64,000 nt of DNA from Flavobacteriaceae bacterium (GTDB lineage Bacteria; Bacteroidota; Bacteroidia; Flavobacteriales; Flavobacteriaceae), in the NCBI GenBank assembly GCA_009827225.1, contig WUAI01000009.1, positions 21,475-85,474 of the forward strand, read 5' to 3'. The position numbers were made by a program, and so were the translations under genes. Positions 35,253-44,366 of the stretch are shown here, piece after piece; the first letter of the stretch is position 1, and the number at the start of each line of letters is the position of its first letter. The notes beneath the pieces were generated by a model. It did not search any database. It saw only the letters and a program-made list of their open reading frames with translations, and was not told the DNA's origin.

Positions 35253-38200
35253 ATGAAAAAGAGTGTATTATTTATTGTAGCTATTTGCTTTTCGGCATTT
35301 TCATTTTCTCAAGTAGGTATCGGGACTATTACCCCTGATGCTTCTTCAGTACTGGATATCTCATCTTCCGATAAGGGAATTTTGATTCCGCAAGTATCAT
35401 TATCGGACGTAAGTGACACCAGCCTGGACGGTACCAACACAGCAGCCACAGGGCTGCTCATTTACAACACCAATGCGGCCGTGACCGGAGGAAGTGGAGT
35501 GGGATACTATTATTTCGATGGAACGTCCTGGGAAAAACTGCTTACCTCGGCTGCGGCTTCAGACGATATCGACTGGTACGAAGAGGGGACTACTTCCAGT
35601 CCAAACAATATTTCGGATGACAAGTATACTTTCGGAAACCTGGCTATAGGCAAAAATACGGCGGATTACCGCCTGGAATTGTGGCAAACAGATAACACAG
35701 CTACGCGCACCTTAAATATGTATGCAGATTATGCGGGAGCTGGTGTACATACCTCTATATTCAACGAAAACAATTTGACAAGCAGCGGCTCCACAAGAAA
35801 CATTTATAACTTGATTGGAGGTACCGGAGACGGTCAGTCTATCAGTATATATAATAACATTACTAATTCAGGAAACGGCACCCATTATGGAATATTTACC
35901 CAATTGGCTAGTGGAGGCACAGGAGACCACATTGGTAATTTTAATAATGTGGTTACCAACTCTGCCACAAATGACCTTTTTGGCGTGAGAAACACATTGG
36001 GTGGGGCCAACAATAATGGAGATCATACCGGGGTTGAGAACAATTTGAATAGTACAGGCTCTGGAACGCATACGGGTGTGTATAACTTTTTTACCGGTTC
36101 TAATGTGTCGTCCACGCAATTTGGAATAAACAATAATTTTGGCAGCGCAAACGGTACCACGCAATATGGAATTTTAAATAATTTGATTAACAATACCGCG
36201 ACAGGTACTCGAATTGGAATGTTAAACAATATTACGTCTTCTACCAGTGGTAATTATACTGGCCTTTACAATAATATTAGTTCCACAGGGGTAGGAAGTT
36301 TATACGGATCCCAGACCTTTATCTCAGGCTCTAATTCATCAACAAATTATGGACATTACGTAAGTGTTGGAGGAACGGGAATTGGCAATCAATTTGGATA
36401 CTACAGTATCATCAATCCGGTACAACCCGGACCGCACTACGGAGTCTATTCCCAGGCTTTACGATCAACAGGAACCACATTCGCGGGCTTCTTTGCCGGA
36501 AATGTCGCCATAGGTACACTGGCCTATACTGCCGGAACGCCTAATTACTATATCCTGCCTGGTTCAAGGGGGGCAGTGGACCAGGTGATGCAAACAGATG
36601 GAAGCGGAAACTTAAGTTGGGTGGATCCTTCCGCATTGGCAGATGACGATTGGACTACAGTTGGGACCGACGTGGAGCGTCAGTCTGGTAATGTCTATAT
36701 AGGAAATACCAGTGCCACAAATAATGATTTATACATCAGCGATCGAATTATCGATTGGGACAATAGTAGCTACTTCCTGGATCCTGCCTTTGAAAACCGA
36801 CTCAACGAAGTAGAATTTGATGATGGTTCTGCCACCGATGTGAGTATTCGTTTCACTGAACAGGATACGGGATTTTATAGTCCATTTTCGGATCGTTTTT
36901 CATATGCCGTTGGAGGGGAGACCAATATGAACTGGACAAATAATTCCAATGGTGTTTTCCGAATCGAATTTGTCAACAATAATGATAATATTGTTATTGG
37001 GGAAAATGCTGGAAACGGACTGAGTGGTACTGTAACAGATAATGTTGCCATCGGGAACCGGGCTTTACAATCTAATTCTACGGGTGTGGGTAATGTGGCA
37101 TTAGGAGAAAGAACTCTTTCATTGGCGACTCATGATTACAGTACAGCAGTTGGCTCTGTCGCGCTGGGGTCATTGACCTCGGGAGAAGAAAATGTCGCCG
37201 TGGGAGGAAGTGCTTTGTTCCATGAGACTACGGGATCATTTAATACTGCGGTAGGTCGCGCGGCGGGTTTCAACGCCACCGGTTCCAATAATACTTTCCT
37301 GGGAAACAGAGCTGGAGTTAGCGGGACCCTGCGATCCATATCTGGTAGTGTTTTTATAGGAAACGAAGCAGGGGATGGTGTTACGACCAGTAATCGTTTG
37401 TATTTAGACAATTCCGATACATCCAGCCCCTTGATCTACGGTGAATTCGATAATAATATACTTAGAGCTAACGCGGAATTCCAAATTGGTAATCCATCGG
37501 GTACAGGATATGCCTTTCCAACCACCGATGGGACTGCCAACCAGGTTCTTCAAACCGATGGGGCAGGCCAAATTTCATGGGGAACCAACGCGACAGGTGC
37601 AGCCAACGGGCTATCGTTATCCACTAATGATGTGATTTTGGGAGGTTCATTGAATCAAAATACCACCATAAACCAAGGTGTAAATAATCTTACCGTCAAC
37701 CTCAATGGATCTGGCGACTTTTACATTGCCGACGCTGGAGTGAACATATTTGAAATTGACGACGACGGGACCTCAACATTTGGAGATGATATGTATTGGA
37801 GAGACGGAAATACCGTAGGTACCCTTATTGCCAGGTTGTTGGACGATGGAGATGACGGTAGGTTCTCAATCTTTGAAAATGGAGCGGTAAGTATTGATTT
37901 GGATGCAAATTCTCAAGTAATATTCAATGAACAAGGCTTGGACCGCGATTTCCGAATAGAGTCCAACACCTACGCCAATATGTTCTATCTAAATGCTGGT
38001 ACTGATCGGGTTGGGATCAATACATCCGCACCTTCCACTGCTTTTCACGTGAACCACCCAACAGGAACATCGAACGGGCTATCCATTTCCAACGCCACAG
38101 ACACGGATCGCTGGCATTTTTATACTTTCAGTACAAACGATCTCAATTTGTATTTCAACAATGCAAATCGAGGTGCTTTCGATGACGTTTCCGGAACGTA

Positions 38201-38549
38201 TACACCGGTTTCCGACAGGAGCTTAAAGACCAATATCAATGCAATAGGGAACGTTCTCGGTAAAGTGATGAATCTTGAAGTTGTGGATTATAAATTCAAA
38301 GGACAGACCACGGCAAAAAGATATCTGGGATTCATTGCCCAGGATGTGGAAAAAATATTCCCGCAATTGGTAAAAAGACCTGAAGGTGGTAATGGGGAGA
38401 GTTCAACCTATATGATGGATTATTCGGGTATGGGAACTATCGCTATCAAAGCGATACAGGAGCAGCAGCGGATTATTGAATCGCAGCAGTCTGAGATCGA
38501 AACATTGAAAAACGAGATCAAGGCCATTAAAGCCATGCTTCAGAAATAA
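35253..38549 (+). CDS. Large surface fibre with C-terminal S74 (endosialidase-type) chaperone domain
   Basis: 1098 residues, signal peptide ending in FSFSQ. It opens with the VGIGTITPDASSVLDI motif common at the start of Bacteroidota surface fibres. The middle is a long repetitive beta-region rich in Asn, Gly, Thr and Ser (residues about 110-420). After a second stem it has YadA-head-like repeats with NVAIGNRALQ, NVALGERTL, NVAVGGSALF, NTAVGRAAGF and NTFLGNRAG. The end is a peptidase S74 intramolecular chaperone (SDRSLKTNINAI, YLGFIAQDVEKIFPQLV) and a coiled coil (QQSEIETLKNEIKAIKAML). Such domains trimerise the fibre and cut themselves off at the conserved Ser. No type IX sorting domain is present. 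No phage genes surround it. Confidence 0.88.
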   Translation: MKKSVLFIVAICFSAFSFSQVGIGTITPDASSVLDISSSDKGILIPQVSLSDVSDTSLDGTNTAATGLLIYNTNAAVTGGSGVGYYYFDGTSWEKLLTSAAASDDIDWYEEGTTSSPNNISDDKYTFGNLAIGKNTADYRLELWQTDNTATRTLNMYADYAGAGVHTSIFNENNLTSSGSTRNIYNLIGGTGDGQSISIYNNITNSGNGTHYGIFTQLASGGTGDHIGNFNNVVTNSATNDLFGVRNTLGGANNNGDHTGVENNLNSTGSGTHTGVYNFFTGSNVSSTQFGINNNFGSANGTTQYGILNNLINNTATGTRIGMLNNITSSTSGNYTGLYNNISSTGVGSLYGSQTFISGSNSSTNYGHYVSVGGTGIGNQFGYYSIINPVQPGPHYGVYSQALRSTGTTFAGFFAGNVAIGTLAYTAGTPNYYILPGSRGAVDQVMQTDGSGNLSWVDPSALADDDWTTVGTDVERQSGNVYIGNTSATNNDLYISDRIIDWDNSSYFLDPAFENRLNEVEFDDGSATDVSIRFTEQDTGFYSPFSDRFSYAVGGETNMNWTNNSNGVFRIEFVNNNDNIVIGENAGNGLSGTVTDNVAIGNRALQSNSTGVGNVALGERTLSLATHDYSTAVGSVALGSLTSGEENVAVGGSALFHETTGSFNTAVGRAAGFNATGSNNTFLGNRAGVSGTLRSISGSVFIGNEAGDGVTTSNRLYLDNSDTSSPLIYGEFDNNILRANAEFQIGNPSGTGYAFPTTDGTANQVLQTDGAGQISWGTNATGAANGLSLSTNDVILGGSLNQNTTINQGVNNLTVNLNGSGDFYIADAGVNIFEIDDDGTSTFGDDMYWRDGNTVGTLIARLLDDGDDGRFSIFENGAVSIDLDANSQVIFNEQGLDRDFRIESNTYANMFYLNAGTDRVGINTSAPSTAFHVNHPTGTSNGLSISNATDTDRWHFYTFSTNDLNLYFNNANRGAFDDVSGTYTPVSDRSLKTNINAIGNVLGKVMNLEVVDYKFKGQTTAKRYLGFIAQDVEKIFPQLVKRPEGGNGESSTYMMDYSGMGTIAIKAIQEQQRIIESQQSEIETLKNEIKAIKAMLQK

Positions 38550-38565
38550 CCTGAAGCAGGCTGTT

Positions 38566-39786
38566 TTAATTTAATGCATATTCCGGTTGGAGCACTCCGA
38601 TCTCCACCATACATGCTTTCATCATCTGGTAGGTTCGTTCAATATCGTTGTCGAGTCCGATGGAAAAACGTATCAGTCCGTCGCTTAATCCCATGGCTTT
38701 CTGTTCTTCTTCGGAAATTTCCGAAGAGGTAGAAGTACCGGGCGCACTGAAAAGGGTCTTGTAAAAACCAAGGCTCACCGCTAGGTATCCAAGGTTTTTG
38801 GCCTGCATCAATTCCATCAGCGAATTTGCTTTTTCGAGGGAGCCTACATCAAGCGTTAGCATTCCACCATATCCATAATCAGGATTCATCATGGCATTGT
38901 AGGTTTCGTGTCCGGGATGGGATGCCATTCCCGGGTAGACTATACGCAAGCCATCTTTTTCAAACTGCTCTGCCAGGTACATGGCGTTATGGCTGTGTTG
39001 TTTCATACGGATATGCAGCGTTCTCAGGTTTTTCAGAATCGAGGCTGCTCTCATGCTGTCCAAAGAGGAGCCCAAAAGCATACTAGCGCCGTCGTTTACA
39101 TTGCGAAGTGCGTCGATAAATTCTTGGGTTCCACAGATTACCCCACCCATGGTATCGCTGCTTCCATTGATGAATTTGGTGAGGCTATGGATGACCACAT
39201 CCGCTCCTAATTGTGCAGGAGAGATCGCGAGAGGTGAAAAGGTATTGTCGACCATGAATTGAAGTCCATGTTTTATAGCAAGCATCCCAAGCGACTTCAT
39301 ATCGGCTATTTCCAACAACGGATTGCTTACCGATTCGCAATAGAGAATTTTAGTGTTTTCTGAAATGACTTTTTCTACTTCCTCCATGTTGGTGATATCG
39401 ACAAAGGTGGTTTCAATTCCAAATTGAGGAGCAAAATTCTTTAGAAAGGCATAAGTACCCCCGTAAATAGTTCGGCTGGCGACAATATGACTTCCAGCCT
39501 TACAAATTTGCATGATAGCTGCTGTAATTGCACCCATACCCGTAGCGGTAACATGAGCCGTCTCTGTTCCTTCCATGGCTGCCAGGGCTTCACCAAGATA
39601 GAGATTACTAGGAGAAGTATGTCTTGAATATAAATAACATCCTTCGGCATTGCCTTCAAAAGTGTCGAACATCGTTTTAGCCGAGAGGAAAGTATAAGTA
39701 GAAGAATCCGAAATAGATGGATTCACTCCACCGAATTCTCCAAAGTACTGTAGGTCCTGAATGTTGTTTGCGGGTTTAAATGCCAT
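38566..39786 (-). CDS. Cys/Met metabolism PLP-dependent lyase or transferase
   Basis: 406 residues, gamma-family PLP enzyme (cystathionine gamma-synthase, gamma-lyase, methionine gamma-lyase group). Features: SRHTSPSN, the phosphate loop ATGMGAIT, stacking Tyr in RTIYGGTYAFL, Asp in FMVDNTFSP and the Schiff-base lysine K204 in VIHSLTKFINGSSD. It lies divergent to an Lrp regulator, so it is probably an amino-acid-responsive sulfur amino acid enzyme, with methionine gamma-lyase the most likely role. Exact reaction cannot be fixed by eye. Confidence 0.9.
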   Translation of the reverse strand: MAFKPANNIQDLQYFGEFGGVNPSISDSSTYTFLSAKTMFDTFEGNAEGCYLYSRHTSPSNLYLGEALAAMEGTETAHVTATGMGAITAAIMQICKAGSHIVASRTIYGGTYAFLKNFAPQFGIETTFVDITNMEEVEKVISENTKILYCESVSNPLLEIADMKSLGMLAIKHGLQFMVDNTFSPLAISPAQLGADVVIHSLTKFINGSSDTMGGVICGTQEFIDALRNVNDGASMLLGSSLDSMRAASILKNLRTLHIRMKQHSHNAMYLAEQFEKDGLRIVYPGMASHPGHETYNAMMNPDYGYGGMLTLDVGSLEKANSLMELMQAKNLGYLAVSLGFYKTLFSAPGTSTSSEISEEEQKAMGLSDGLIRFSIGLDNDIERTYQMMKACMVEIGVLQPEYALN

Positions 39787-39872
39787 GAGAATGTTTTTAG
39801 TAATTATTACATCAAAACTAGTTTAACGCTAAAATAATTACAATGATAATAGTCAATTATAGAAAATAAAAC

Positions 39873-39919
39873 TATATTTGAATAATAAATTAGATTGAAT
39901 ACAACCATTCGTATTGAAT
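39873..39919 (+). promoter_or_regulatory. Lrp gene -7 element and adjacent inverted repeat (possible operator)
   Basis: TATATTTG (39873-39880) is an exact -7 element facing the Lrp gene. ATTGAATAC (39894-39902) and GTATTGAAT (39911-39919) form an inverted repeat matching at eight of nine positions, just downstream of the expected start point. The AT-rich spacer is shared with the divergent PLP enzyme gene, so an autoregulatory Lrp site is plausible. Confidence 0.4.
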
Positions 39920-39951
39920 TTAGTCTAATTACAGAAAATATTTCAGCTCAC

Positions 39952-40413
39952 ATGTTAGACGCAATAGATAAGGCTTTACTGGATTACCTGCAATTGGATG
40001 CCAAGCAAACCAATAAAGAGCTTTCGGTAAAGCTTAATTTGTCGGTTACTGCCGTTTATGAGCGCATCAAGAAGCTGGAGCGAGCAGGGGTGATCCTTGG
40101 GTATGTTGCACTTTTGGATAAACGAAAGGTACAGAGAGGATATACTGTGTTCTGCCAGATAAAGTTAAAGGAGCATCTTCAGAATTCAATTAGCGAGTTT
40201 GAATCAGAGATCATTACCCTTCCGGAGGTAATTGAATGTTTTCATGTGAGCGGAGAATACGATTATCTTTTGAAAGTCGTTGTGGAAGATATGGACGATT
40301 TCAGAAATTTTATGGTAAATAAACTCACTACTTTACGACATATTGGAAGTACTCAAAGTTCATTCACTATTTCAGAAGTAAAAAATACTACTTCTTTACC
40401 CATCAACTTATGA
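39952..40413 (+). CDS. Lrp/AsnC family transcriptional regulator
   Basis: 153 residues from ATG 39952, the usual Lrp length; the ORF-track start at 39895 is a TTG that would add 19 unlikely residues. N-terminal winged helix-turn-helix (LLDYLQLDAKQTNKELSVKLNLSVTAVYERIKKLERAGVI) and a C-terminal RAM domain with VIECFHVSGEYDYLLKVVVEDMDDF, the amino-acid-sensing fold. It is divergent from the Cys/Met PLP enzyme, its likely target. Its stop overlaps the start of the CPBP gene (ATGA). Confidence 0.93.
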   Translation: MLDAIDKALLDYLQLDAKQTNKELSVKLNLSVTAVYERIKKLERAGVILGYVALLDKRKVQRGYTVFCQIKLKEHLQNSISEFESEIITLPEVIECFHVSGEYDYLLKVVVEDMDDFRNFMVNKLTTLRHIGSTQSSFTISEVKNTTSLPINL

Positions 40414-41045
40414 GATCCACAACATACCGAAGTATTGAACTGCTCATTCTCTTTGTCCTCCTCCCGGTAAGCCTCGCATTACCTTATGCATTCGCCTTGA
40501 AGGCAGGGCTCGTTATAATCGGACTCATTTATCTAATTTATGTGCTTACAAAGGTGGAAGGGATCGCGTTCAAGATCGCGTCCAGCATTGACTGGAAAGC
40601 CTTCTGGCGACGCACGCTGGTATTGTTTATTGGTATTGCCCTTATTACCACGGCGTTTGTATTGTACAAGGACAAAACAGCCCTCTTTTTTGTGCCGCTG
40701 AATAATCCCGCACTTTTTGTAATGATACTGTTCATTTATTCATTGCTATCCGTATGGCCGCAGGAAATCATTTATCGTACTTTCTTCTTTAATCGATATA
40801 AAGACTTATTCCGAAGTGAAACTCTGATGGTATTTGTGAATGCCATTCTTTTTTCCCTGGCCCATATTTTCTTCCGAAATACCCTGGTGATGGTGCTAAC
40901 GTTTTTTGGGGGAATTCTCTTCGGACTTACCTATCTGAAATTTCGCTCAACCACATTGGTAAGTATCGAACATGCTCTTTATGGTAACTGGTTATTTACA
41001 GTTGGGATGGGGCAGATGCTTGCTTTTCCGGGAATGGAAAATTAA
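40410..41045 (+). CDS. CPBP-family intramembrane protease-like protein
   Basis: 211 residues with about seven membrane segments. The CPBP (CAAX/Abi) motifs are recognisable: PQEIIYRTFFFNRY at motif 1, FSLAHIFFRN at motif 2 and SIEHALYGNWLF at motif 3. Motif 1 reads Gln-Glu where most family members have Glu-Glu, so the canonical first glutamate is missing while the second Glu and the Arg are kept. It overlaps the Lrp gene by 4 bp and is presumably co-transcribed. A perfect AAGTAT-tt-ATACTT palindrome lies across its stop codon. Substrate unknown. Confidence 0.82.
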   Translation: MRSTTYRSIELLILFVLLPVSLALPYAFALKAGLVIIGLIYLIYVLTKVEGIAFKIASSIDWKAFWRRTLVLFIGIALITTAFVLYKDKTALFFVPLNNPALFVMILFIYSLLSVWPQEIIYRTFFFNRYKDLFRSETLMVFVNAILFSLAHIFFRNTLVMVLTFFGGILFGLTYLKFRSTTLVSIEHALYGNWLFTVGMGQMLAFPGMEN

Positions 41046-41172
41046 GTATTTATACTTAGTCAGAAAAAAATCGTAACTTGTTATATTGCAGAGCATTATA
41101 GCTTAACTCCCCACATTAAATAATAAAGATCCGAACCTGTTTCGGAATTAAACTAACCAAAAACTGAGTAAA

Positions 41173-42609
41173 ATGAAAACTAATTCACTTGGGGCCATGG
41201 TCATGGCCGTATTTCTAGTCATTGTAGGATTAAGTTGTAACGACAAAAAAGAAGTTTCGTATGATGACGCCGTAGCTACCAGCGGGACAGTAACACCTGT
41301 CGATTTCCCGAAACTGGACATTCCAGGATTTAATTTCCCGGAAGATTCAACCGCTATTTATGGCTGGATTTTCGATAATGATTTTGATCAAATGGCAAAA
41401 CATAGCTGGGGAATCTGGACAGGACTTACTTCTCCTACCTCTTTCGTTTGCGGGGGAGATACTCTCTTGGTGTACGAAACCTGGTTAACACCGGACGAAA
41501 TTATCGATAGCATACAAGGAGGTTATGAGATGCGGTGCGGACAAGCAAAACTGAATAAACCGCAACAGATCATTCATGCCGAGAATAAAACCGGAATATT
41601 TGACGACACAAATTCCCCGGAGTCTGTGTCCTATAGTCCGGCGGCCGCAGATTATGCGATTGATTACAAAATATTTATGGAAACCACCCTGGCCGGCTAC
41701 CTTGCCGAAGGACGTACCAAAATTCCGGATTTCCCAAATGATGCAATCACGATAAAGCCTGTATTCAAAGTTATTCCTCAGGATTCGTTGAATTCGGATG
41801 GTTTATTCGCATTTCCCGCTTGGCACGGCCCCATTTCCACGGTTGAGGCCTATCCGGAAACCGCCTGGGGTTCTTGTGTGTACGTCGATGTAAATAATAC
41901 CGCCAGCGGTGATGGTAGTATGGATATGGATTGTAGCGGGCCTACTCCACAAACCACGTACAATTTAACCGATTTCATCTATTACATTATCGATGCGGAT
42001 AATGCCGAATATTTCAATCAGCAGTTCGATCAAATTGATGCCAAAGCTGGAGATTATGTCATCCTGGTAGGTATGCACGTTACTACTCGCGAGATTGGCC
42101 GTTGGGTGTGGCAAACTTTCTGGTGGGCTTCAGACCCGAACAATCCGCCAGCACCAAGCAATAAGACCTACGCCGATTTGCGTCCAACAGAATACATGCA
42201 TGGTGCTGCAGACCACTATGCGGTAGCACTTGCGTATAGCATGGTGCTTCCCGCGCAGCCTATGACGAGCGGTGAAAGTGTGGGAGATACCCTGATTGCT
42301 TTTAATCCATATTTGGAAGCCGGTTTCGGGCCTCAAGTATTTACCGGGAGCAATAGCTATGTGGTTAAAAATGGAGATACCATCCGAACCGATGCCGGGG
42401 TACGCACCAATTGTATGAGTTGCCATGCCTATGCTGCATATACACCGATAACTTCGGGGACTCCATATACGGGAGATGCTTATGTCGACTTGAATGACGA
42501 AATTTTCAAGAATGGCCTAAAATTAGATTTTGCCTGGTCTATTAATAGCAATATAGTGAAGGATAGTGCGGCAGTGGCCAAAATATTAAAAGCTTACAAG
42601 CCGGATTGA
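41173..42609 (+). CDS. Lipoprotein with a single CxxCH motif
   Basis: 478 residues. Lipoprotein signal peptide (IVGLSC, Cys 22). The body contains many aromatic residues (WGIWTGL, WVWQTFWWASDP, FPAWHGP) and several conserved-looking His and Cys. Near the C-terminus a single NCMSCHAYAAY could bind c-type haem (CxxCH at about residues 416-420). Two more cysteines lie in FVCGGD and EMRCGQ. I do not recognise a family; cytochrome-domain proteins of unknown function in Proteobacteria share the CMSCH ending. Stand-alone gene with its own terminator; electron transfer or oxidation of an external substrate is possible. Confidence 0.75.
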   Translation: MKTNSLGAMVMAVFLVIVGLSCNDKKEVSYDDAVATSGTVTPVDFPKLDIPGFNFPEDSTAIYGWIFDNDFDQMAKHSWGIWTGLTSPTSFVCGGDTLLVYETWLTPDEIIDSIQGGYEMRCGQAKLNKPQQIIHAENKTGIFDDTNSPESVSYSPAAADYAIDYKIFMETTLAGYLAEGRTKIPDFPNDAITIKPVFKVIPQDSLNSDGLFAFPAWHGPISTVEAYPETAWGSCVYVDVNNTASGDGSMDMDCSGPTPQTTYNLTDFIYYIIDADNAEYFNQQFDQIDAKAGDYVILVGMHVTTREIGRWVWQTFWWASDPNNPPAPSNKTYADLRPTEYMHGAADHYAVALAYSMVLPAQPMTSGESVGDTLIAFNPYLEAGFGPQVFTGSNSYVVKNGDTIRTDAGVRTNCMSCHAYAAYTPITSGTPYTGDAYVDLNDEIFKNGLKLDFAWSINSNIVKDSAAVAKILKAYKPD

Positions 42610-42631
42610 TTTAGTGATTATTAATTTGGTG

Positions 42632-42653
42632 AGGCCCTTCGGGGCCTTTTTTT
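42632..42653 (+). terminator. Terminator after the CxxCH lipoprotein
   Basis: AGGCCC-TTCG-GGGCCT with a UUCG-type loop and T-run. Confidence 0.92.
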
Positions 42654-42771
42654 GTGTAATAATTTGAAACTTTTAAAGACTAAGTAATTGTAAAAATACT
42701 AATACCAAAACCGTGAGGGGAATGCAATTTTTCTTTCGTATTTTTGCCATCTCTAATTTAAATTTCCATCT

Positions 42772-44172
42772 ATGAGCACTTACGATGTTGCTGTTATTGG
42801 ATCAGGACCCGGGGGATACGTTGCCGCCATACGCTGTGCACAACTGGGTATGAAAACTGCCATCATTGAAAAATATAATACATTGGGAGGAACCTGCCTT
42901 AACGTAGGCTGTATTCCTAGTAAAGCACTCCTTGATTCGTCCCATCATTACGAAGATGCACTGAAGCATTTTGAAGAACACGGAATTGAAATTCCAGGAG
43001 AGATCAAGCTCAATTTCAAGAAAATGATCGAGCGGAAATCAGCAGTGGTAGATCAAACCACCAAAGGGATCGATTTCCTGATGAATAAAAACAAGATTGA
43101 TGTTTATACTGGATTGGGTTCGTTTAAAGATGCCACGCATATAGAGATCGCGGGTGACAAAAAACAGACCATCGAAGCGAAGAACATCATTATTGCGACG
43201 GGGAGTAAGCCGTCTACCTTACCTTTTATTACGATTGACAAAGAGCGAATCATCACTTCTACGGAAGCCTTAAGCCTTACCGAAGTTCCTAAACACATGA
43301 TCGTGATTGGCGGTGGTGTGATAGGCCTTGAGCTTGGCCAGGTGTATCGTCGCCTGGGTGCCGAAGTTTCTGTGGTGGAATACATGGATCGAATCATACC
43401 CACTATGGATAGTGCTCAAAGCAAAGAGCTGATGAAGGTGATGAAGAAACAAGGTGTGAAGTTCTATTTGTCTCATAAAGTTTCCGCAGTGGAACGGAAG
43501 AAGAACGAGGTTACGGTAACTGCTACCGACAAGAAAAACAACGAAGTGAGCTTCACCGGGGATTACTGCCTGGTATCGGTGGGACGTCGTCCGTACACTG
43601 ATGGGTTGAAAGCCGAAAATGCCGGTGTGAAAGTGAATGAGCGCGGACAGATTGAAGTGAATGACCATTTACAAACAAACATTCCAAATATATATGCCAT
43701 TGGAGATGTGATCCGCGGAGCCATGCTGGCGCATAAAGCGGAAGAAGAGGGTGTTTTGGTTGCTGAAATATTAGCAGGACAAAAACCGCACATCGATTAC
43801 AATTTGATCCCGGGTGTGGTTTACACCTGGCCGGAAGTGGCATCGGTTGGGAAGACCGAGGAACAACTGAAAGAAGCCGGGGTGGAATATAAGTCGGGAC
43901 AATTCCCGATGCGTGCCTTGGGTAGAAGCCGGGCCAGTGGTGATACCGACGGATTCGTAAAGATTTTAAGCGATGCCAAAACGGATGAGGTATTGGGTGT
44001 TCATATGGTGGGAGCCCGTGTCGCCGACTTGATCACCGAGGCAGTAACGGCTATGGAGTTCCGTGCCAGTGCCGAGGATATCGCTCGTATGAGCCATGCA
44101 CATCCAACCTATGCAGAGGCTGTAAAAGAAGCTGCGCTGGCAGCAACCGAGAATCGGCCGTTACATATATAA
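42772..44172 (+). CDS. lpdA: Dihydrolipoyl dehydrogenase (E3)
   Basis: 466 residues. FAD-binding GSGPGG near the start, redox-active disulfide C42/C47 in GGTCLNVGCIPSK, NAD-binding GGGVIGLELGQVYRRLG, the second FAD motif IYAIGDVIRGAMLAHKAEEEG, and the C-terminal catalytic HAHPTYAEAVKEAA. It reoxidises lipoamide in the pyruvate, 2-oxoglutarate and related dehydrogenases. Monocistronic. TATTTTTG at 42739-42746 is an exact -7 element, 25 bp before the start, though I see no good -33. Confidence 0.96.
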   Translation: MSTYDVAVIGSGPGGYVAAIRCAQLGMKTAIIEKYNTLGGTCLNVGCIPSKALLDSSHHYEDALKHFEEHGIEIPGEIKLNFKKMIERKSAVVDQTTKGIDFLMNKNKIDVYTGLGSFKDATHIEIAGDKKQTIEAKNIIIATGSKPSTLPFITIDKERIITSTEALSLTEVPKHMIVIGGGVIGLELGQVYRRLGAEVSVVEYMDRIIPTMDSAQSKELMKVMKKQGVKFYLSHKVSAVERKKNEVTVTATDKKNNEVSFTGDYCLVSVGRRPYTDGLKAENAGVKVNERGQIEVNDHLQTNIPNIYAIGDVIRGAMLAHKAEEEGVLVAEILAGQKPHIDYNLIPGVVYTWPEVASVGKTEEQLKEAGVEYKSGQFPMRALGRSRASGDTDGFVKILSDAKTDEVLGVHMVGARVADLITEAVTAMEFRASAEDIARMSHAHPTYAEAVKEAALAATENRPLHI

Positions 44173-44194
44173 AATTTATAATTACAGGGAATTC

Positions 44195-44224
44195 AACCGC
44201 TTGTCTTTGGCAAGCGGTTTTTTT
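44195..44224 (+). terminator. Terminator after lpdA
   Basis: AACCGCTTG-tctttgg-CAAGCGGTT followed by a T-run. Confidence 0.92.
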
Positions 44225-44320
44225 GTATTAAACACTTTCGAATTTACATTATGCTCCTACGAATTTGAAAGCCAGCTAGTTGTTACTCATTTTTTTTTGT
44301 AACTTAGGAGGACAACCAAT

Positions 44321-44366
44321 TAAAAAACGCTTATTATGAAAAAGAAGTACTGTTTGGCGGCAGTGG
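44321..44366 (+). repeat. 46-bp direct repeat, copy 1
   Basis: The segment covering the last 15 bases of the leader and the first ten codons of the first paralogue is identical to 45848-45893 ahead of the second paralogue (TAAAAAACGCTTATT-ATG start). It marks a tandem duplication. Confidence 0.95.

Noticed and set aside
35253-38549. Prophage tail region
   Set aside because: The S74 fibre has a bacterial signal peptide and no phage structural, lysis or integration genes lie nearby.
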